64,000 nucleotides of DNA from an uncultured Cellvibrionales bacterium (GTDB lineage: Bacteria; Pseudomonadota; Gammaproteobacteria; Pseudomonadales; Cellvibrionaceae), in the NCBI GenBank assembly GCA_913020115.1, contig CAJWBQ010000002.1, positions 124,001 through 188,000 on the forward strand. The letters are read 5' to 3'. The stretch's first letter is position 1, and every line of letters starts with the position of its first letter. Made by a program: the position numbers and the translations under genes. This document shows, piece after piece, positions 1 through 9,004 of the stretch. The notes under the pieces were generated by a model that saw only the letters and a list, made by a program, of their open reading frames with translations, was not told where the DNA came from and did no database searches.

Positions 1-2811
1 CTTATAACCACTAGCAAGCTCATAGGTGTACTTCGCACGAAGGTCCAATGTGCCGTAAGAAGGAGTCACATCAGAGCCAATCGCAGTATCAGTCAACCAG
101 CGAGTGGTGACGCCGCCAGCCTCATAGGCTGTATCAACACGATCTGGCAAGTGACGACCGTATACGGACCAAGTACTGCTATAACGGATACCGGAGTTCC
201 AGTTATAGACTGCACCGATTTCAATGCCATTATCGAAGGTATAAGAACCTGCAAACTTCAACAGGTGCTCAATGTTACCCGGCTGATCACCAAACGCATT
301 TGGTGAGCGTGGGTCCAGCCATAAAACATCACCCTGGAAGTCGGCATTGCCGTCAGAGTTGGAGTTACCTTCCGCCAGATTGTAAGTATATGACGCTAGC
401 ATCTGCCAATTTTCTGAGCGGTGTCTGCGCAAAGTCAGTTCCAGCCCTTTGTACTCACGCTTGCCACCTGCCAACGTTCCAATTACGTAAGTGGAGTTTG
501 GCATTTCGTCATAGCCGAAATAGGATAGGGGCAAAGTGAAATCACCCGCTGCATCCGGATCGGTATAAAGCGCCAGGTCAAAATCTTCCATGATGTCTTT
601 AGATTCGCGCTGAGTGTAGACAACTTCCGCACTTATGTTCTCGGTCAAAGAGCGCGAATAACCGACTAGGAATTCGTCAGTATAAGGCGTTTTCGTGGCC
701 GGAGAGAAGAACGCTTGCTGCTCATTAGTACCACCACGCGTGCGGTAGGTAAGCCAACGATCGCCAACAAAGATATCTTCCTGACGAACGGAGCCTGCCA
801 TGGTACCCGCAAAGGCCGACATATCTGTACGTAGTGGATCGTAATAGCGACCAGCGTAAGCCCAAACCTTGCTTTGTCCATCGCCATTAATGTCATAAAC
901 AACACTCAAACGAGGCGCAAATTCCCAATCGAAGTAAGAAATGTCACGACCGTCAGAGGCAAAGTGATCCCACTTTTCAGCACGAACACCGGCATTTATT
1001 GTCCATTTTTCGTAATTCCAGTTGTCCTGGATATAGAAAGATTCACCTTCTGATGCAAAGGCCAAAGGTGCAGCTTCTACTTGGTTGATGCGTGAGACAT
1101 TAACATTGCCGCTAGGGTTACCGGCAGTGCTGTTAAACGTCAATGCAGCTAATTCACCATCATCGATAACGCCGCTGTTATCAGTATCCAGTAAGCCGAG
1201 GTAATAGGCGGAATCTGCACTGCTAGACATGGCCTGCTGCATACGAAGATAGTCTTCTTCAGAAAGGCCCAGTTCGCCTACCCATGCATCTGACACATAA
1301 CTTCCAAGGGTTGCGCCTGTGTCGCCGGTACCGATGGAATAGTACTGCGCTCCATCTCCTGTGTAGACCAAGTTATACAGACGTTCGTTTTCCGTGATGC
1401 TATAACCAGCTTTGAACTCGTGAGAGCCAAACGCTGTATCCAAGAAATACTCAAAAGTAATGCCGTATTCCTTTTTATTACGGAATTCAACAGTGTCCTG
1501 TCCGTAGCCACCCGCATTAAGCATTTCAGAAGTTGGCGTTGCGCCCGTCAAAAATGCTACGTCATCACGAGTATCTTTTACTGCTGCCGCACTAGTCAAC
1601 TCACCTTCGTGATCAGAATAATGAGCGGTCAGAATTGCGTCATCCCAAGTATGAGAATATTCAAGCTTGTAGTTATCACCACCTTGATCCTGAGCGCGGT
1701 CCCTATTATTTGGGACATCGTCCTGGTCTGTACCTGAAATGGTCGTGGGGTCGTTAAACCAAGAAACTACAACTTTGTCGTTGTCCGTTGCCTGCCACGT
1801 CAGTTTCGCAAAACCGAGCTTGTTATCAGTTTTAACAGAACGTAAAGCTGCGCCACTAACTGGATCAACGATATCATCATCACGCTCTTTAATTTGGTAA
1901 GAGGTATAGAACCACAACTTGTCTTTGATTATTGGGCCACCCAGAGTGAACGCAGTATCAAAGGTTGAGAAACTCTTGCTATTAAGGTGATCGTTGTCGG
2001 CAACTAGAGAGTCACTTTGCGCGTAGTAGTTAACAGAACCATGAAATTCGTTGCTACCAGACTTGGTAATAACGCGTGACACTAGGCCAGTACCACCTTC
2101 GTACTCAGCTGGTAGACCGCCCGTTAGTACATGCTGCTCTTGGATGATTTCAGAGTTGAAATTCGCGCCAAATTTACCATTGTAGTTATCGGTAATATTT
2201 ACGCCGTCAATGTAGTACATATTGTCGGTCGAAGAACCGCTGGTATTACCCTTTGAATCAGTATTGTCTGAGTAGTTAACACCAGACTTGGAAGCGGGGT
2301 TGCCGCCCAAAGAAGGCTTAACACCAGGAGTCAGCTGAAGGTAAGACTGAAAACTACGGCCTGTAGGCAGTGATTCGGTCAAATCCAGAGTAATGTGTTG
2401 GCCAACAGTTGCAGAAGTTGTATCCACCAGCTGCATTGTTCGACCCAGTACCACTACCTCTTCAACATCAGAAGAGCCTGAAGCGCTTGCTTCAAGAGCA
2501 TAACTCAGTGCAAAGCTCTTACCACTAACAACACGTACGTTTTGGCTCTTAATCGCTTGATAACCATCACCATGTACGGCCACAACATACTTGGCAGAAG
2601 GGTCAAGTCCACTTAACCTAACCTCACCATTTGCGTCTGTAACACCTTTACGACCGGTTAAACTTTCAGATGTATGAGCATCAACCATCGCTCCAACAAC
2701 TGCATTACCATTTCCATCAACAATTTTTACCCGCAGCGCCCCGGTATCTGCAAATGCAGTAGCAGAGCTTATCGCGGCACTAAGGAGTAGCACCTTCGCA
2801 GAAAGCTTCAT
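1..2811 (-). CDS. TonB-dependent receptor, Oar-like, 3' end outside window
   Basis: Outer-membrane TonB-gated receptor; the substrate cannot be told from sequence. Reading starts at the ATG 2811-2809 behind a GAGGAA ribosome site and stays open for 937 codons to the window edge. Residues 1-21 form a signal peptide (MKLSAKVLLL, cleavage after AFA). Residues about 23-105 look like a carboxypeptidase-regulatory (beta-sandwich) domain of the kind that precedes Oar/CarO receptors. The plug follows, starting around VEEVVVLGR and containing GRSFQSYLQLTPGV. The remainder has the aromatic, alternating pattern of an outer-membrane barrel (for example NWQMLASYTYNL). It has no obvious link with the flagellar genes, which end at flhB on the same strand 324 bases upstream. 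The C-terminal barrel strands lie outside the window. Confidence 0.85.
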   Translation of the reverse strand, partial: MKLSAKVLLLSAAISSATAFADTGALRVKIVDGNGNAVVGAMVDAHTSESLTGRKGVTDANGEVRLSGLDPSAKYVVAVHGDGYQAIKSQNVRVVSGKSFALSYALEASASGSSDVEEVVVLGRTMQLVDTTSATVGQHITLDLTESLPTGRSFQSYLQLTPGVKPSLGGNPASKSGVNYSDNTDSKGNTSGSSTDNMYYIDGVNITDNYNGKFGANFNSEIIQEQHVLTGGLPAEYEGGTGLVSRVITKSGSNEFHGSVNYYAQSDSLVADNDHLNSKSFSTFDTAFTLGGPIIKDKLWFYTSYQIKERDDDIVDPVSGAALRSVKTDNKLGFAKLTWQATDNDKVVVSWFNDPTTISGTDQDDVPNNRDRAQDQGGDNYKLEYSHTWDDAILTAHYSDHEGELTSAAAVKDTRDDVAFLTGATPTSEMLNAGGYGQDTVEFRNKKEYGITFEYFLDTAFGSHEFKAGYSITENERLYNLVYTGDGAQYYSIGTGDTGATLGSYVSDAWVGELGLSEEDYLRMQQAMSSSADSAYYLGLLDTDNSGVIDDGELAALTFNSTAGNPSGNVNVSRINQVEAAPLAFASEGESFYIQDNWNYEKWTINAGVRAEKWDHFASDGRDISYFDWEFAPRLSVVYDINGDGQSKVWAYAGRYYDPLRTDMSAFAGTMAGSVRQEDIFVGDRWLTYRTRGGTNEQQAFFSPATKTPYTDEFLVGYSRSLTENISAEVVYTQRESKDIMEDFDLALYTDPDAAGDFTLPLSYFGYDEMPNSTYVIGTLAGGKREYKGLELTLRRHRSENWQMLASYTYNLAEGNSNSDGNADFQGDVLWLDPRSPNAFGDQPGNIEHLLKFAGSYTFDNGIEIGAVYNWNSGIRYSSTWSVYGRHLPDRVDTAYEAGGVTTRWLTDTAIGSDVTPSYGTLDLRAKYTYELASGYK

Positions 2812-3135
2812 TTGTATTTCCTCAATTTAATATTTTTATATGGTCTTTGATAAAGATATCGACACCTAGGGGGCCGCCTCTTTTCTCAGACTCAGGTTTA
2901 ACACTAGAAGAAGATAATTTCGAAATGCTATAAAAGGAAACCCTGATATGGCAAATAACACAGTAACTCGTGTTTTAGAATTATCTTCTAATGGTATTAG
3001 GACGAAATAGTTCCCTCCTCCCTCAAAAATAACTGCTAAAAAAACAGGTTTTTATCGAAAAAAGCACTATTTTCAAGAAAAAGAGGAGAGTGACTAACTA
3101 GTCAAGAAATGATTAAGGTAAAACCGGGGGTTTTG
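2812..3135. other. Intergenic region between flhB and the receptor gene
   Basis: AT-rich spacer of 324 bases with no convincing gene. On the minus strand it holds the receptor ribosome site and a TATAAA-like box about 30 bases before the start codon. Near 3120-3134 a short AAAACC/GGTTTT inverted repeat directly follows the flhB stop and could be a weak terminator, but no clear T-run follows it. Confidence 0.5.
2909..2989. repeat. 11-bp inverted repeat in the receptor leader region
   Basis: AGAAGATAATT at 2909-2919 is perfectly complementary to AATTATCTTCT at 2979-2989. A smaller AACAC/GTGTT pair lies just inside the right arm. It sits about 100-180 bases upstream of the receptor start and could be a leader structure or an operator pair; the sequence does not decide which. 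Confidence 0.45.
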
Positions 3136-4269
3136 CTAGTCGTAGCGCATTTCCTTGGGCACCGTGACGTTACTGGGATAAGCGGGCTTGTCTCCCTTGC
3201 CCTTATAGTAATTGCGCAGCTGGAACACATAGGCCAAAACTTGAGCAACCGCTACATACAATCCTCCGGGGATTTCGTCCTCCACTTCCGTGGTATGAAA
3301 AATAGCTCGCGCCAACATAGGTGATTCAATAATCTGCACGTCGTGGGCTTTAGCAATTTCGCGAATTTTAAGTGCCATATGATCCCCTCCTTTAGCCAAC
3401 AAGATAGGTGTATTCATGCTGTCGGGATCATACTTAATGGCCACGGAATAGTGCGTAGGGTTGGTGATCACCACATCGGCTTCCGGAACAGCCGACATTT
3501 GTCGGTTGTTGGCCATTTCCCGCTGTAATTGACGAATACGGCCTTTCACCTCGGGTTTACCTTCAGTGTCTTTATGTTCGTCTTTGATATCCTGCATGGA
3601 CATTTTTAATTTTTTACTGTGTTCGAATATTTGAAATGGCACATCGATCGCGGCAATAATCAGTGTTGAAGCTGACAGCGCTATTGCAGCCCAAGCGCTA
3701 ATTTCCATGGAGCGAACAATACCCGGCACCACTTCAAGATAAGCTAACGCCAACATCTCATGCTGCAAACTCATCAGCAAAATAATGGCTAACGCCAACA
3801 CCACCAGAACTTTGCCCAGCGCTTTGCCCAGTTCCACCAACGCTTTAAACCCAAACATACGTTTTAGACCCGCACCAGGATCCATGCGGCTCATTTTTGG
3901 TGCCATGGCCTTAGCACTCATCAGCCAGCCGCCGAGAGCAATGGGGCCAACAATAGAGGCAACCAGCAGAATGCCGAACAGAGGGGCTAATGCAATCAGA
4001 CCGTCGTAAAACGAAGCGGCTAGGTGCGTGATCATTAAATTACTGTCGTAGATGACTTCGCGCTCAAAGGAAAAATTGAAACGCAAAATATCGGCAAGAC
4101 GCGTGGATATAAATTGACCAAATATCGCCAAACCAATCGTGCCCGCCAGTAATATGGCACTGGTGGTCAAATCGCGGGATCGGGGAATTTGCCCCTCTTC
4201 CCGGGCTTTATCGAGTTTTCGGGGCGTGGCTTCTTCTGTTTTTTCCTGACTGCTGTCGCCTTCGGCCAT
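3136..4269 (-). CDS. flhB: Flagellar export switch protein FlhB
   Basis: Inner-membrane component of the flagellar type III export gate that switches substrate class from rod/hook to filament. The protein has 377 residues, the usual length. Four hydrophobic segments lie within residues about 35-210. The cytoplasmic domain carries the autocleavage motif NPTH at residues 270-273 (N270), where the family cleaves between Asn and Pro. A short charged N-terminus (SQEKTEEATPRKLDKAREEG) is typical. The start overlaps the fliR stop by one base (TGATG), so the two are translationally coupled. Here flhB is the last gene of its operon; flhA, often next in related clusters, is not present downstream. Confidence 0.97.
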   Translation of the reverse strand: MAEGDSSQEKTEEATPRKLDKAREEGQIPRSRDLTTSAILLAGTIGLAIFGQFISTRLADILRFNFSFEREVIYDSNLMITHLAASFYDGLIALAPLFGILLVASIVGPIALGGWLMSAKAMAPKMSRMDPGAGLKRMFGFKALVELGKALGKVLVVLALAIILLMSLQHEMLALAYLEVVPGIVRSMEISAWAAIALSASTLIIAAIDVPFQIFEHSKKLKMSMQDIKDEHKDTEGKPEVKGRIRQLQREMANNRQMSAVPEADVVITNPTHYSVAIKYDPDSMNTPILLAKGGDHMALKIREIAKAHDVQIIESPMLARAIFHTTEVEDEIPGGLYVAVAQVLAYVFQLRNYYKGKGDKPAYPSNVTVPKEMRYD

Positions 4270-5045
4270 CAGAACACTCCAATCAACTCTCGCACCATAG
4301 TCATACCTTGGCCGAGAAAGGTGGTGTAGTTAGGCAAGAAGCTGGCAAGACCAAACCAGATCAGAATCAGACCAAATACAAGGGTAATTGGGAAACCCAC
4401 CGCAAATACATTCATTTGTGGTGCTGCGCGGCTCATCACACCAAAAGCCAAATTCACAACAAGCAAACTAGTAAGCAGAGGCAGAGCAATAACTAGGGCA
4501 CCGGCAAACATCCAAGACCCTAGAGAGGCGATATCAATAAATTGTTGCAGGCCAAAACCTTCGCCGCCGATGGGCACGGTTTTAAAGCTCTCAACAAGTA
4601 AATCAATGATTAAAAGATGGGCGTCAAAACTTAAGAATAACAAGGTGGCCATCATCAAATAGAACTGCGAGATCACCGTGACACTTACACCGTTGGAAGG
4701 GTCATTCATCGACGCAAAACCCAAGCCCATTTTCATTGCGATAAATTGGCCCGCCAGCACAAACAGCTGCATAACGACCTGAAGAACGAAGCCCATGGAC
4801 ACGCCAATTAGCACTTGCTGAAATACAATCAACATGCCTTGAATAGACACGGGGTCTACCGCAGGCATAGGAGGAAGTATCGGAGCGATGATTATAGTGA
4901 TCATCACAGCCAGTGCTAAGCGAGCGCGAGCGTTAATAAGTTTTGAACCGAGCACTGGCACGGCCATAAAAAAGGACGCTATGCGGAACAGAGGCCAAAC
5001 ATACTGCCCTACAAACTGCCAAATTTCCGAATCAGTGATGTTCAT
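4269..5045 (-). CDS. fliR: Flagellar export gate protein FliR
   Basis: Integral membrane subunit of the FliPQR export gate core. It is 258 residues long and almost entirely hydrophobic, with about six membrane segments, as expected for FliR. Family-typical stretches include MKMGLGFASMNDPSNG near residue 110 and the C-terminal FGLILIWFGL. It lies between fliQ (4-base gap) and flhB (1-base overlap) in the conserved order fliPQR-flhB, which supports the call. Confidence 0.96.
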   Translation of the reverse strand: MNITDSEIWQFVGQYVWPLFRIASFFMAVPVLGSKLINARARLALAVMITIIIAPILPPMPAVDPVSIQGMLIVFQQVLIGVSMGFVLQVVMQLFVLAGQFIAMKMGLGFASMNDPSNGVSVTVISQFYLMMATLLFLSFDAHLLIIDLLVESFKTVPIGGEGFGLQQFIDIASLGSWMFAGALVIALPLLTSLLVVNLAFGVMSRAAPQMNVFAVGFPITLVFGLILIWFGLASFLPNYTTFLGQGMTMVRELIGVF

Positions 5046-5049
5046 TAGG

Positions 5050-5319
5050 TCAACCGATGAGGTTTGGAATTTCCGTGAACAAGCGTGTAAATAAATCCAT
5101 AAAGCTGGTTATTAACCAAGGGCCAACCATCATTATGGTGGTGAGTGTTACCACGAGGCGGGGCAGGAAACTCAATGTTTGCTCGTTAATTTGAGTCGCC
5201 GCCTGAAACATACTCACCATAAGACCCACCACCAAACTCGGGCCAACAATAACTACAACCATGACTACGGTGAGATAAAAGGCCTCGCCAAAAAGATCCA
5301 TTACAATTTCGGGTGTCAT
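5050..5319 (-). CDS. fliQ: Flagellar export gate protein FliQ
   Basis: Small gate subunit of 89 residues with two membrane helices (about 15-40 and 52-72) and the typical start TPEIVMDLFGEAF. The motif QAATQINEQTLSFLPR in the loop between the helices is characteristic of FliQ. It lies 9 bases after the fliP stop and 4 bases before fliR. Confidence 0.97.
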   Translation of the reverse strand: MTPEIVMDLFGEAFYLTVVMVVVIVGPSLVVGLMVSMFQAATQINEQTLSFLPRLVVTLTTIMMVGPWLITSFMDLFTRLFTEIPNLIG

Positions 5320-5328
5320 GTCTGCTCC

Positions 5329-6174
5329 CTATATCGCGAAACTGGCCGCAAGTGTACCAATGATCATGGCCCACCCATCCACCAAAACAAACAACATAAT
5401 TTTAAAGGGCAAGCTGATAATCAAGGGCGACAACATCATCATACCCATAGCCATCAAAACGCTGGCCACTACAATGTCTATCACCAAAAAAGGAATGAAA
5501 ATAATGAAACCAATTTGAAAGGCTGTCTTTAACTCACTGGTGACAAAGGCTGGCACTAAGATTGTAAAGGGTACGTCTTCTGCGGTATCGACAGGCGGCG
5601 ATTCAGCGATACGCATAAACAATTCCAAGTCAGATTCCCGCGTTTGCGCCAGCATGAATTTGTGAAAAGGAACTGCAGTGCGTGTAATCGCTTCGCTTGA
5701 TGTGATTTCTTCATTGATATAGGGCTGCAGTGCCGTTTCATTCACCGCCGTAAATACAGGAGTCATAATAAACATGGTTAAAAACAAAGCCAAGCCCACC
5801 AAAATTTGATTCGATGGCGACTGCTGTAAACCCAAAGCCTGACGCAAAATTGAAAATACAATAATAATTCGCGTGAATGATGTCATCATCATCAGCAGAG
5901 ATGGCAACAGCGTCAGCGCCGTCATTATCGCTAGAATTTGCAGCGACACGGTGTAATCTTGGGAGCCGTCGGCTTGTGTTGTAACGGTCATTGCCGGCAG
6001 GCCTGGTATGCCCGCCAGAGGTTTTATGCTTGAGTCGGTAGTAATCGTGGCCGGTGTGTCGGTCTGTGCGGCGGCACTTGATTGCGCCCACGCAGAAGAA
6101 ACATTAAGCAGTAGCAGCAACAAGGCCATGGCAACACGCGCTAAAACGATGTTTCCCCTTGAAAACTCACTCAT
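5329..6174 (-). CDS. fliP: Flagellar export gate protein FliP
   Basis: Core of the FliPQR pore. The 281-residue protein begins with a cleavable signal peptide (about 1-31, ending SSAWA), as in other FliP proteins. A variable periplasmic stretch follows, then the conserved membrane part with [19 protein letters not shown] and the C-terminal [22 protein letters not shown]. The start overlaps the end of fliO by 8 bases. Confidence 0.97.
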   Translation of the reverse strand: MSEFSRGNIVLARVAMALLLLLLNVSSAWAQSSAAAQTDTPATITTDSSIKPLAGIPGLPAMTVTTQADGSQDYTVSLQILAIMTALTLLPSLLMMMTSFTRIIIVFSILRQALGLQQSPSNQILVGLALFLTMFIMTPVFTAVNETALQPYINEEITSSEAITRTAVPFHKFMLAQTRESDLELFMRIAESPPVDTAEDVPFTILVPAFVTSELKTAFQIGFIIFIPFLVIDIVVASVLMAMGMMMLSPLIISLPFKIMLFVLVDGWAMIIGTLAASFAI

Positions 6175-6682
6175 GAACCCGGCCTTTTTGCATGAAAAAT
6201 TTTATTTTTTGAGCAAAATCCGATTCGGTTTTGTCATCACTTGATTCGCTAATCACTGGTTCATCAAATACATGTAAGGTATTTATATTTTGCGGGGTGA
6301 TACCCAGTAAAACTTGTTTCCCTCCTACATCCAACACCACCACGCGTTCGCGGGTACCCATTGCCACACTGGCGACAATTTTCATATGCTGATTAGACAA
6401 GAAGCTTCCCGTACCCATGCGCTTAACCAACCAGGCCAAAGCAAAGATCATCAGCAAGATAATAATGAGACCCGCCATCACCTCGCCGAAAAATGCGCTA
6501 GTGCTCACCGCCGGCGTACTGCGGGTCACCGGAAGCGTCACAGCCTTAGCTTGGTTTTCGGAAGTAGTGTTTGGGGCTTGAGATATTTGCGCGGGAGTAT
6601 TTTGAACGACAGGTTCGTCCGCAAAAACAGGCATTGAGCTGAATAGCCCCACCAGTAAAAACATCACTATTGATTTAATCAT
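6167..6682 (-). CDS. fliO: Flagellar biosynthesis protein FliO
   Basis: Accessory membrane protein that helps assemble the FliP ring. I start it at the ATG 6682-6680 ([14 protein letters not shown]), which gives a proper signal peptide ending near VFA and begins 10 bases after the fliN stop; a longer frame to 6733 would overlap fliN and bury the signal. The product has 171 residues: a Pro/Thr-rich periplasmic linker, one membrane helix (about residues 68-88, [19 protein letters not shown]), and a cytoplasmic domain with the FliO-like segment [20 protein letters not shown] and [11 protein letters not shown]. Position between fliN and fliP is standard. Confidence 0.93.
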   Translation of the reverse strand: MIKSIVMFLLVGLFSSMPVFADEPVVQNTPAQISQAPNTTSENQAKAVTLPVTRSTPAVSTSAFFGEVMAGLIIILLMIFALAWLVKRMGTGSFLSNQHMKIVASVAMGTRERVVVLDVGGKQVLLGITPQNINTLHVFDEPVISESSDDKTESDFAQKIKFFMQKGRVHE

Positions 6683-6692
6683 CTCGCGGCGA

Positions 6693-7124
6693 TCAGCGCA
6701 GTTTTTTAATACGTTCAGCTGGACTGATGACATCTGTCATACGAATACCGAACTTTTCATTCACCACAACCACTTCACCATGCGCCACTAAGGTACCGTT
6801 CACCAACACGTCTAAAGGCTCACCGGCCAATCGATCCAGCTCAATCACTGACCCCTGATTCAATTGTAATAAGTTGCGAATGGTAATCGCAGTGCGCCCT
6901 ACCTCCATAGAGATACTGACAGGAATGTCCAAAATAACGTCAAGATCCTGGCCTTCATGTGAAGCTACCGGCGCCCCATCATCTATCAATTCATCTAGGC
7001 CCACGGCATTTATATCGGCGTCATCAACAATTGCGTCTATATCCACCTGTTCTTCCATAGCGGCGGCCCACTCGTCCGCCATCGAACCTTGATCAACGTC
7101 TTCTTCGTTAATATCATCACTCAT
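6693..7124 (-). CDS. fliN: Flagellar motor switch protein FliN
   Basis: C-ring component at the base of the rotor. The 143-residue protein has an acidic, low-complexity N-terminus (about 1-60) and a C-terminal SpoA/SpoIIIAE-like domain from about residue 64. That domain includes VSISMEVGRTAITIRNLLQL, GSVIELDRLAGEPLDVLVNG and NEKFGIRMTDVISPAERI, which are hallmark stretches of FliN. The start overlaps the end of fliM by 8 bases, consistent with coupled synthesis of the switch proteins. Confidence 0.97.
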   Translation of the reverse strand: MSDDINEEDVDQGSMADEWAAAMEEQVDIDAIVDDADINAVGLDELIDDGAPVASHEGQDLDVILDIPVSISMEVGRTAITIRNLLQLNQGSVIELDRLAGEPLDVLVNGTLVAHGEVVVVNEKFGIRMTDVISPAERIKKLR

Positions 7125-8124
7125 TGGGCACTACTCCTTCCGCAGCCGAAATATTATAGGCATTCGACCGATCGATAAAATCATTAATCTTTAAAGCCAA
7201 ATTTTCGCGGCTCTGTCCCATACTGGTTCTGAACATCGGCACACCATTCGCCGTGACCACGTGATATTCCGGCATTTCAATCGGAATCACATCGCCGGCT
7301 TTTAAATTTACAATGTCTCTTAGGGTGATATCAGTGGTAATTAAATCACACTCCAAATCTACTGTTGCCGCCATAACGTCTTCACGCAAGGCCTTTACCC
7401 AACGGTCGTCCTGCTCATCGGTATCCGTTTGCAAACCCGCATCGAGCACTTCGCGAATGGGTTCAATCATAGAATAAGGCAAGGTTAGGTGAAGTTCGCC
7501 ACCACCACCGTCTAACTCCACATGAAAGGTGCTTACCGTAACCACTTCACTGGGGCTTACAATATTCGCCATAGAGGGGTTAACTTCAGAATTGATATAT
7601 TCAAATTCAATGGGCATTACTGCCTTCCAAGCCTCTGCTAAATCAATAAAAACCTGATCCAAAACCATTTGTACTACACGCAGTTCCGTGGGTGTGAATT
7701 CGCGGCCTTCAATTTTTGCATGGCGACCATCGCCACCAAAGAAATTGTCCACCAGCTTGAATACAAGCTTGGCATCTAAGATAACCAGAGCAGTACCACG
7801 CAAAGGGCGAAATTTAACCATATTCAAACTGGTAGGCACATACAAAGTGTGCACGTACTCGCCAAACTTTTGAATCTGGATGCCGCCCACAGAAACATCT
7901 GCAGCTCGGCGCAGCAAATTGAACATACTTACCCGTGTGTAGCGCGCAAAACGTTCATTGATCATTTCTAGGGTGGGCATGCGACCGCGTACAATACGGT
8001 CTTGGCTCGTCAGGTCATAAGCCTTAATTTCACCCGGCTCGAGATCCGATTCCGTATCGACATCGCCGTCGTCCACCCCGTGAAGGAGCGCATCGATCTC
8101 ATCTTGCGAGAGTAGGTCTTGCAC
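7117..8124 (-). CDS. fliM: Flagellar motor switch protein FliM
   Basis: C-ring protein that binds phosphorylated CheY and sets rotation sense. It has 335 residues and starts with GTG behind AAGGGCG. Residues 4-16 form the CheY-binding peptide (LLSQDEIDALLHG). The CheC-like middle domain is followed by a C-terminal SpoA domain, with DLITTDITLRDIVNLKAGDVIPIE near residues 260-283. It lies 37 bases downstream of fliL and overlaps fliN by 8 bases. Confidence 0.97.
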   Translation of the reverse strand: MQDLLSQDEIDALLHGVDDGDVDTESDLEPGEIKAYDLTSQDRIVRGRMPTLEMINERFARYTRVSMFNLLRRAADVSVGGIQIQKFGEYVHTLYVPTSLNMVKFRPLRGTALVILDAKLVFKLVDNFFGGDGRHAKIEGREFTPTELRVVQMVLDQVFIDLAEAWKAVMPIEFEYINSEVNPSMANIVSPSEVVTVSTFHVELDGGGGELHLTLPYSMIEPIREVLDAGLQTDTDEQDDRWVKALREDVMAATVDLECDLITTDITLRDIVNLKAGDVIPIEMPEYHVVTANGVPMFRTSMGQSRENLALKINDFIDRSNAYNISAAEGVVPNE

Positions 8125-8161
8125 GTTATTTCGCCCTTATTAAGTCAGTAACTTGCCCTGA

Positions 8162-8689
8162 TTACTGCATCACAAAATTTGTGAATAGAATTTGTTCCAC
8201 ACCAGGATTACCCGTTTCCTGCTCCAGCAAACGCTGCACCTCAGTGAGCGCTTCCTGCCGCAGAAGCTCTTTGCCTTCTGCGGTCTGCATGTCCTCATAA
8301 ATTTGACCGCCAAACAACATGACTAAGCTGTTGCGGATCATCGGCATGTGTAGCTCAACCGCCTCAATCGTTTCATTGTCTCGTGCCATTAGCGTAAGTT
8401 CAGCCTGTAAAAAGCGCTGGCGACCCCGAGCCTGAAAATTAACAATAATGGCCGGTTTCAATGGAAAATAAATTGCGGATTGTCGAGTGGGCTCGACATC
8501 AGCTGCCTCACCGTCTTCCCCCTCCAACGCCACCACGTCTTCCTCGGGGTTCAGCATTTGCAGTGCAAACAAGGTACCTCCAATAGACAGTGCGATCAGC
8601 GCTATGCCGATTACAATCATTACGATGAGCTTTTTCTTGCCACCTTTTTTCGGGGCGTCCTCAACCTGCCCCTCGTCTTCTTCAGCCAT
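8162..8689 (-). CDS. fliL: Flagellar basal-body-associated protein FliL
   Basis: Single-pass inner-membrane protein that surrounds the stator and supports torque. The 175-residue product has a charged cytoplasmic N-terminus (about 1-22), one membrane helix (about 23-46, KLIVMIVIGIALIALSIGG) and a periplasmic FliL domain with IYFPLKPAIIVNF and the C-terminal PGVEQILFTNFVMQ. It is the first gene of the fliLMNOPQR-flhB operon and is preceded by a sigma-54 promoter at 8740-8755. Confidence 0.95.
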   Translation of the reverse strand: MAEEDEGQVEDAPKKGGKKKLIVMIVIGIALIALSIGGTLFALQMLNPEEDVVALEGEDGEAADVEPTRQSAIYFPLKPAIIVNFQARGRQRFLQAELTLMARDNETIEAVELHMPMIRNSLVMLFGGQIYEDMQTAEGKELLRQEALTEVQRLLEQETGNPGVEQILFTNFVMQ

Positions 8690-8709
8690 GTCAATATTCC
8701 GTCGTCCAA

Positions 8710-8735
8710 GGCTCTAAATACCGCCGTATAGAGCC
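8710..8735 (-). other. Leader hairpin before fliL
   Basis: GGCTCTA (8710-8716) pairs perfectly with TAGAGCC (8729-8735) across a 12-base loop. With the sigma-54 start site expected near 8728, the hairpin straddles the transcription start, so it may be an activator operator rather than an RNA structure. Function is not determined. Confidence 0.4.
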
Positions 8736-8739
8736 AATC

Positions 8740-8755
8740 AGCAAGACCCATGCCA
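8740..8755 (-). promoter_or_regulatory. Sigma-54 promoter of the fliL operon
   Basis: Read on the minus strand the site is TGGCATGGGTCTTGCT. It has the -24 GG and -12 GC elements separated by exactly ten bases and matches TGGCAYR-N4-TTGCW. It lies 51 bases before the fliL start codon. In Pseudomonas and Vibrio this operon is driven by RpoN with FleQ/FlrA, which agrees. Confidence 0.88.
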
Positions 8756-8945
8756 CAAAATAGCGGCTATTTGGGGGTTCGGAGTAAATTCTAGTTGATT
8801 ATCAAGTGCTTGCGATAGCACTAAAAGGGGATTGGCGAGAAAAAAGTTGAAGGTATTCTTAAAAAATGTCAGCGGAAGACGCTTAGGATGCTCGAAAGAG
8901 TGGGGGTTCAACTGCCGCCTTTGGATGCTGGGGACACCCATATTG

Positions 8946-8969
8946 GGGGCGCCACCCAGTGTGGGCCCC
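8946..8969 (-). terminator. GC-rich hairpin downstream of fliK
   Basis: GGGGC (8946-8950) pairs with GCCCC (8965-8969), with an inner CCAC/GTGG stem and a one-base bulge. It starts 36 bases after the fliK stop on the minus strand. There is no T-run after it, so if it terminates transcription it is not a classical intrinsic terminator. Confidence 0.35.
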
Positions 8970-9004
8970 TAAACTGGCCTGATACTTCAAGCAATGAACC
9001 AAGG

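Larger units (their letters stand above)
8690..9004. other. fliK-fliL intergenic region with promoter and hairpins
   Basis: This 315-base spacer holds no gene. It contains, in transcription order on the minus strand, a GC-rich hairpin behind fliK (8946-8969), the sigma-54 promoter of the fliL operon (8740-8755) and a leader hairpin (8710-8735). The stretch 8760-8930 shows nothing recognisable; activator sites for a sigma-54 enhancer-binding protein could be there or in the leader. Confidence 0.6.

Noticed and set aside
5179..5532. Plus-strand His/Asn-rich open frame over fliQ/fliP
   Set aside because: Antisense to two conserved export-gate genes; composition is an artefact of the complement.
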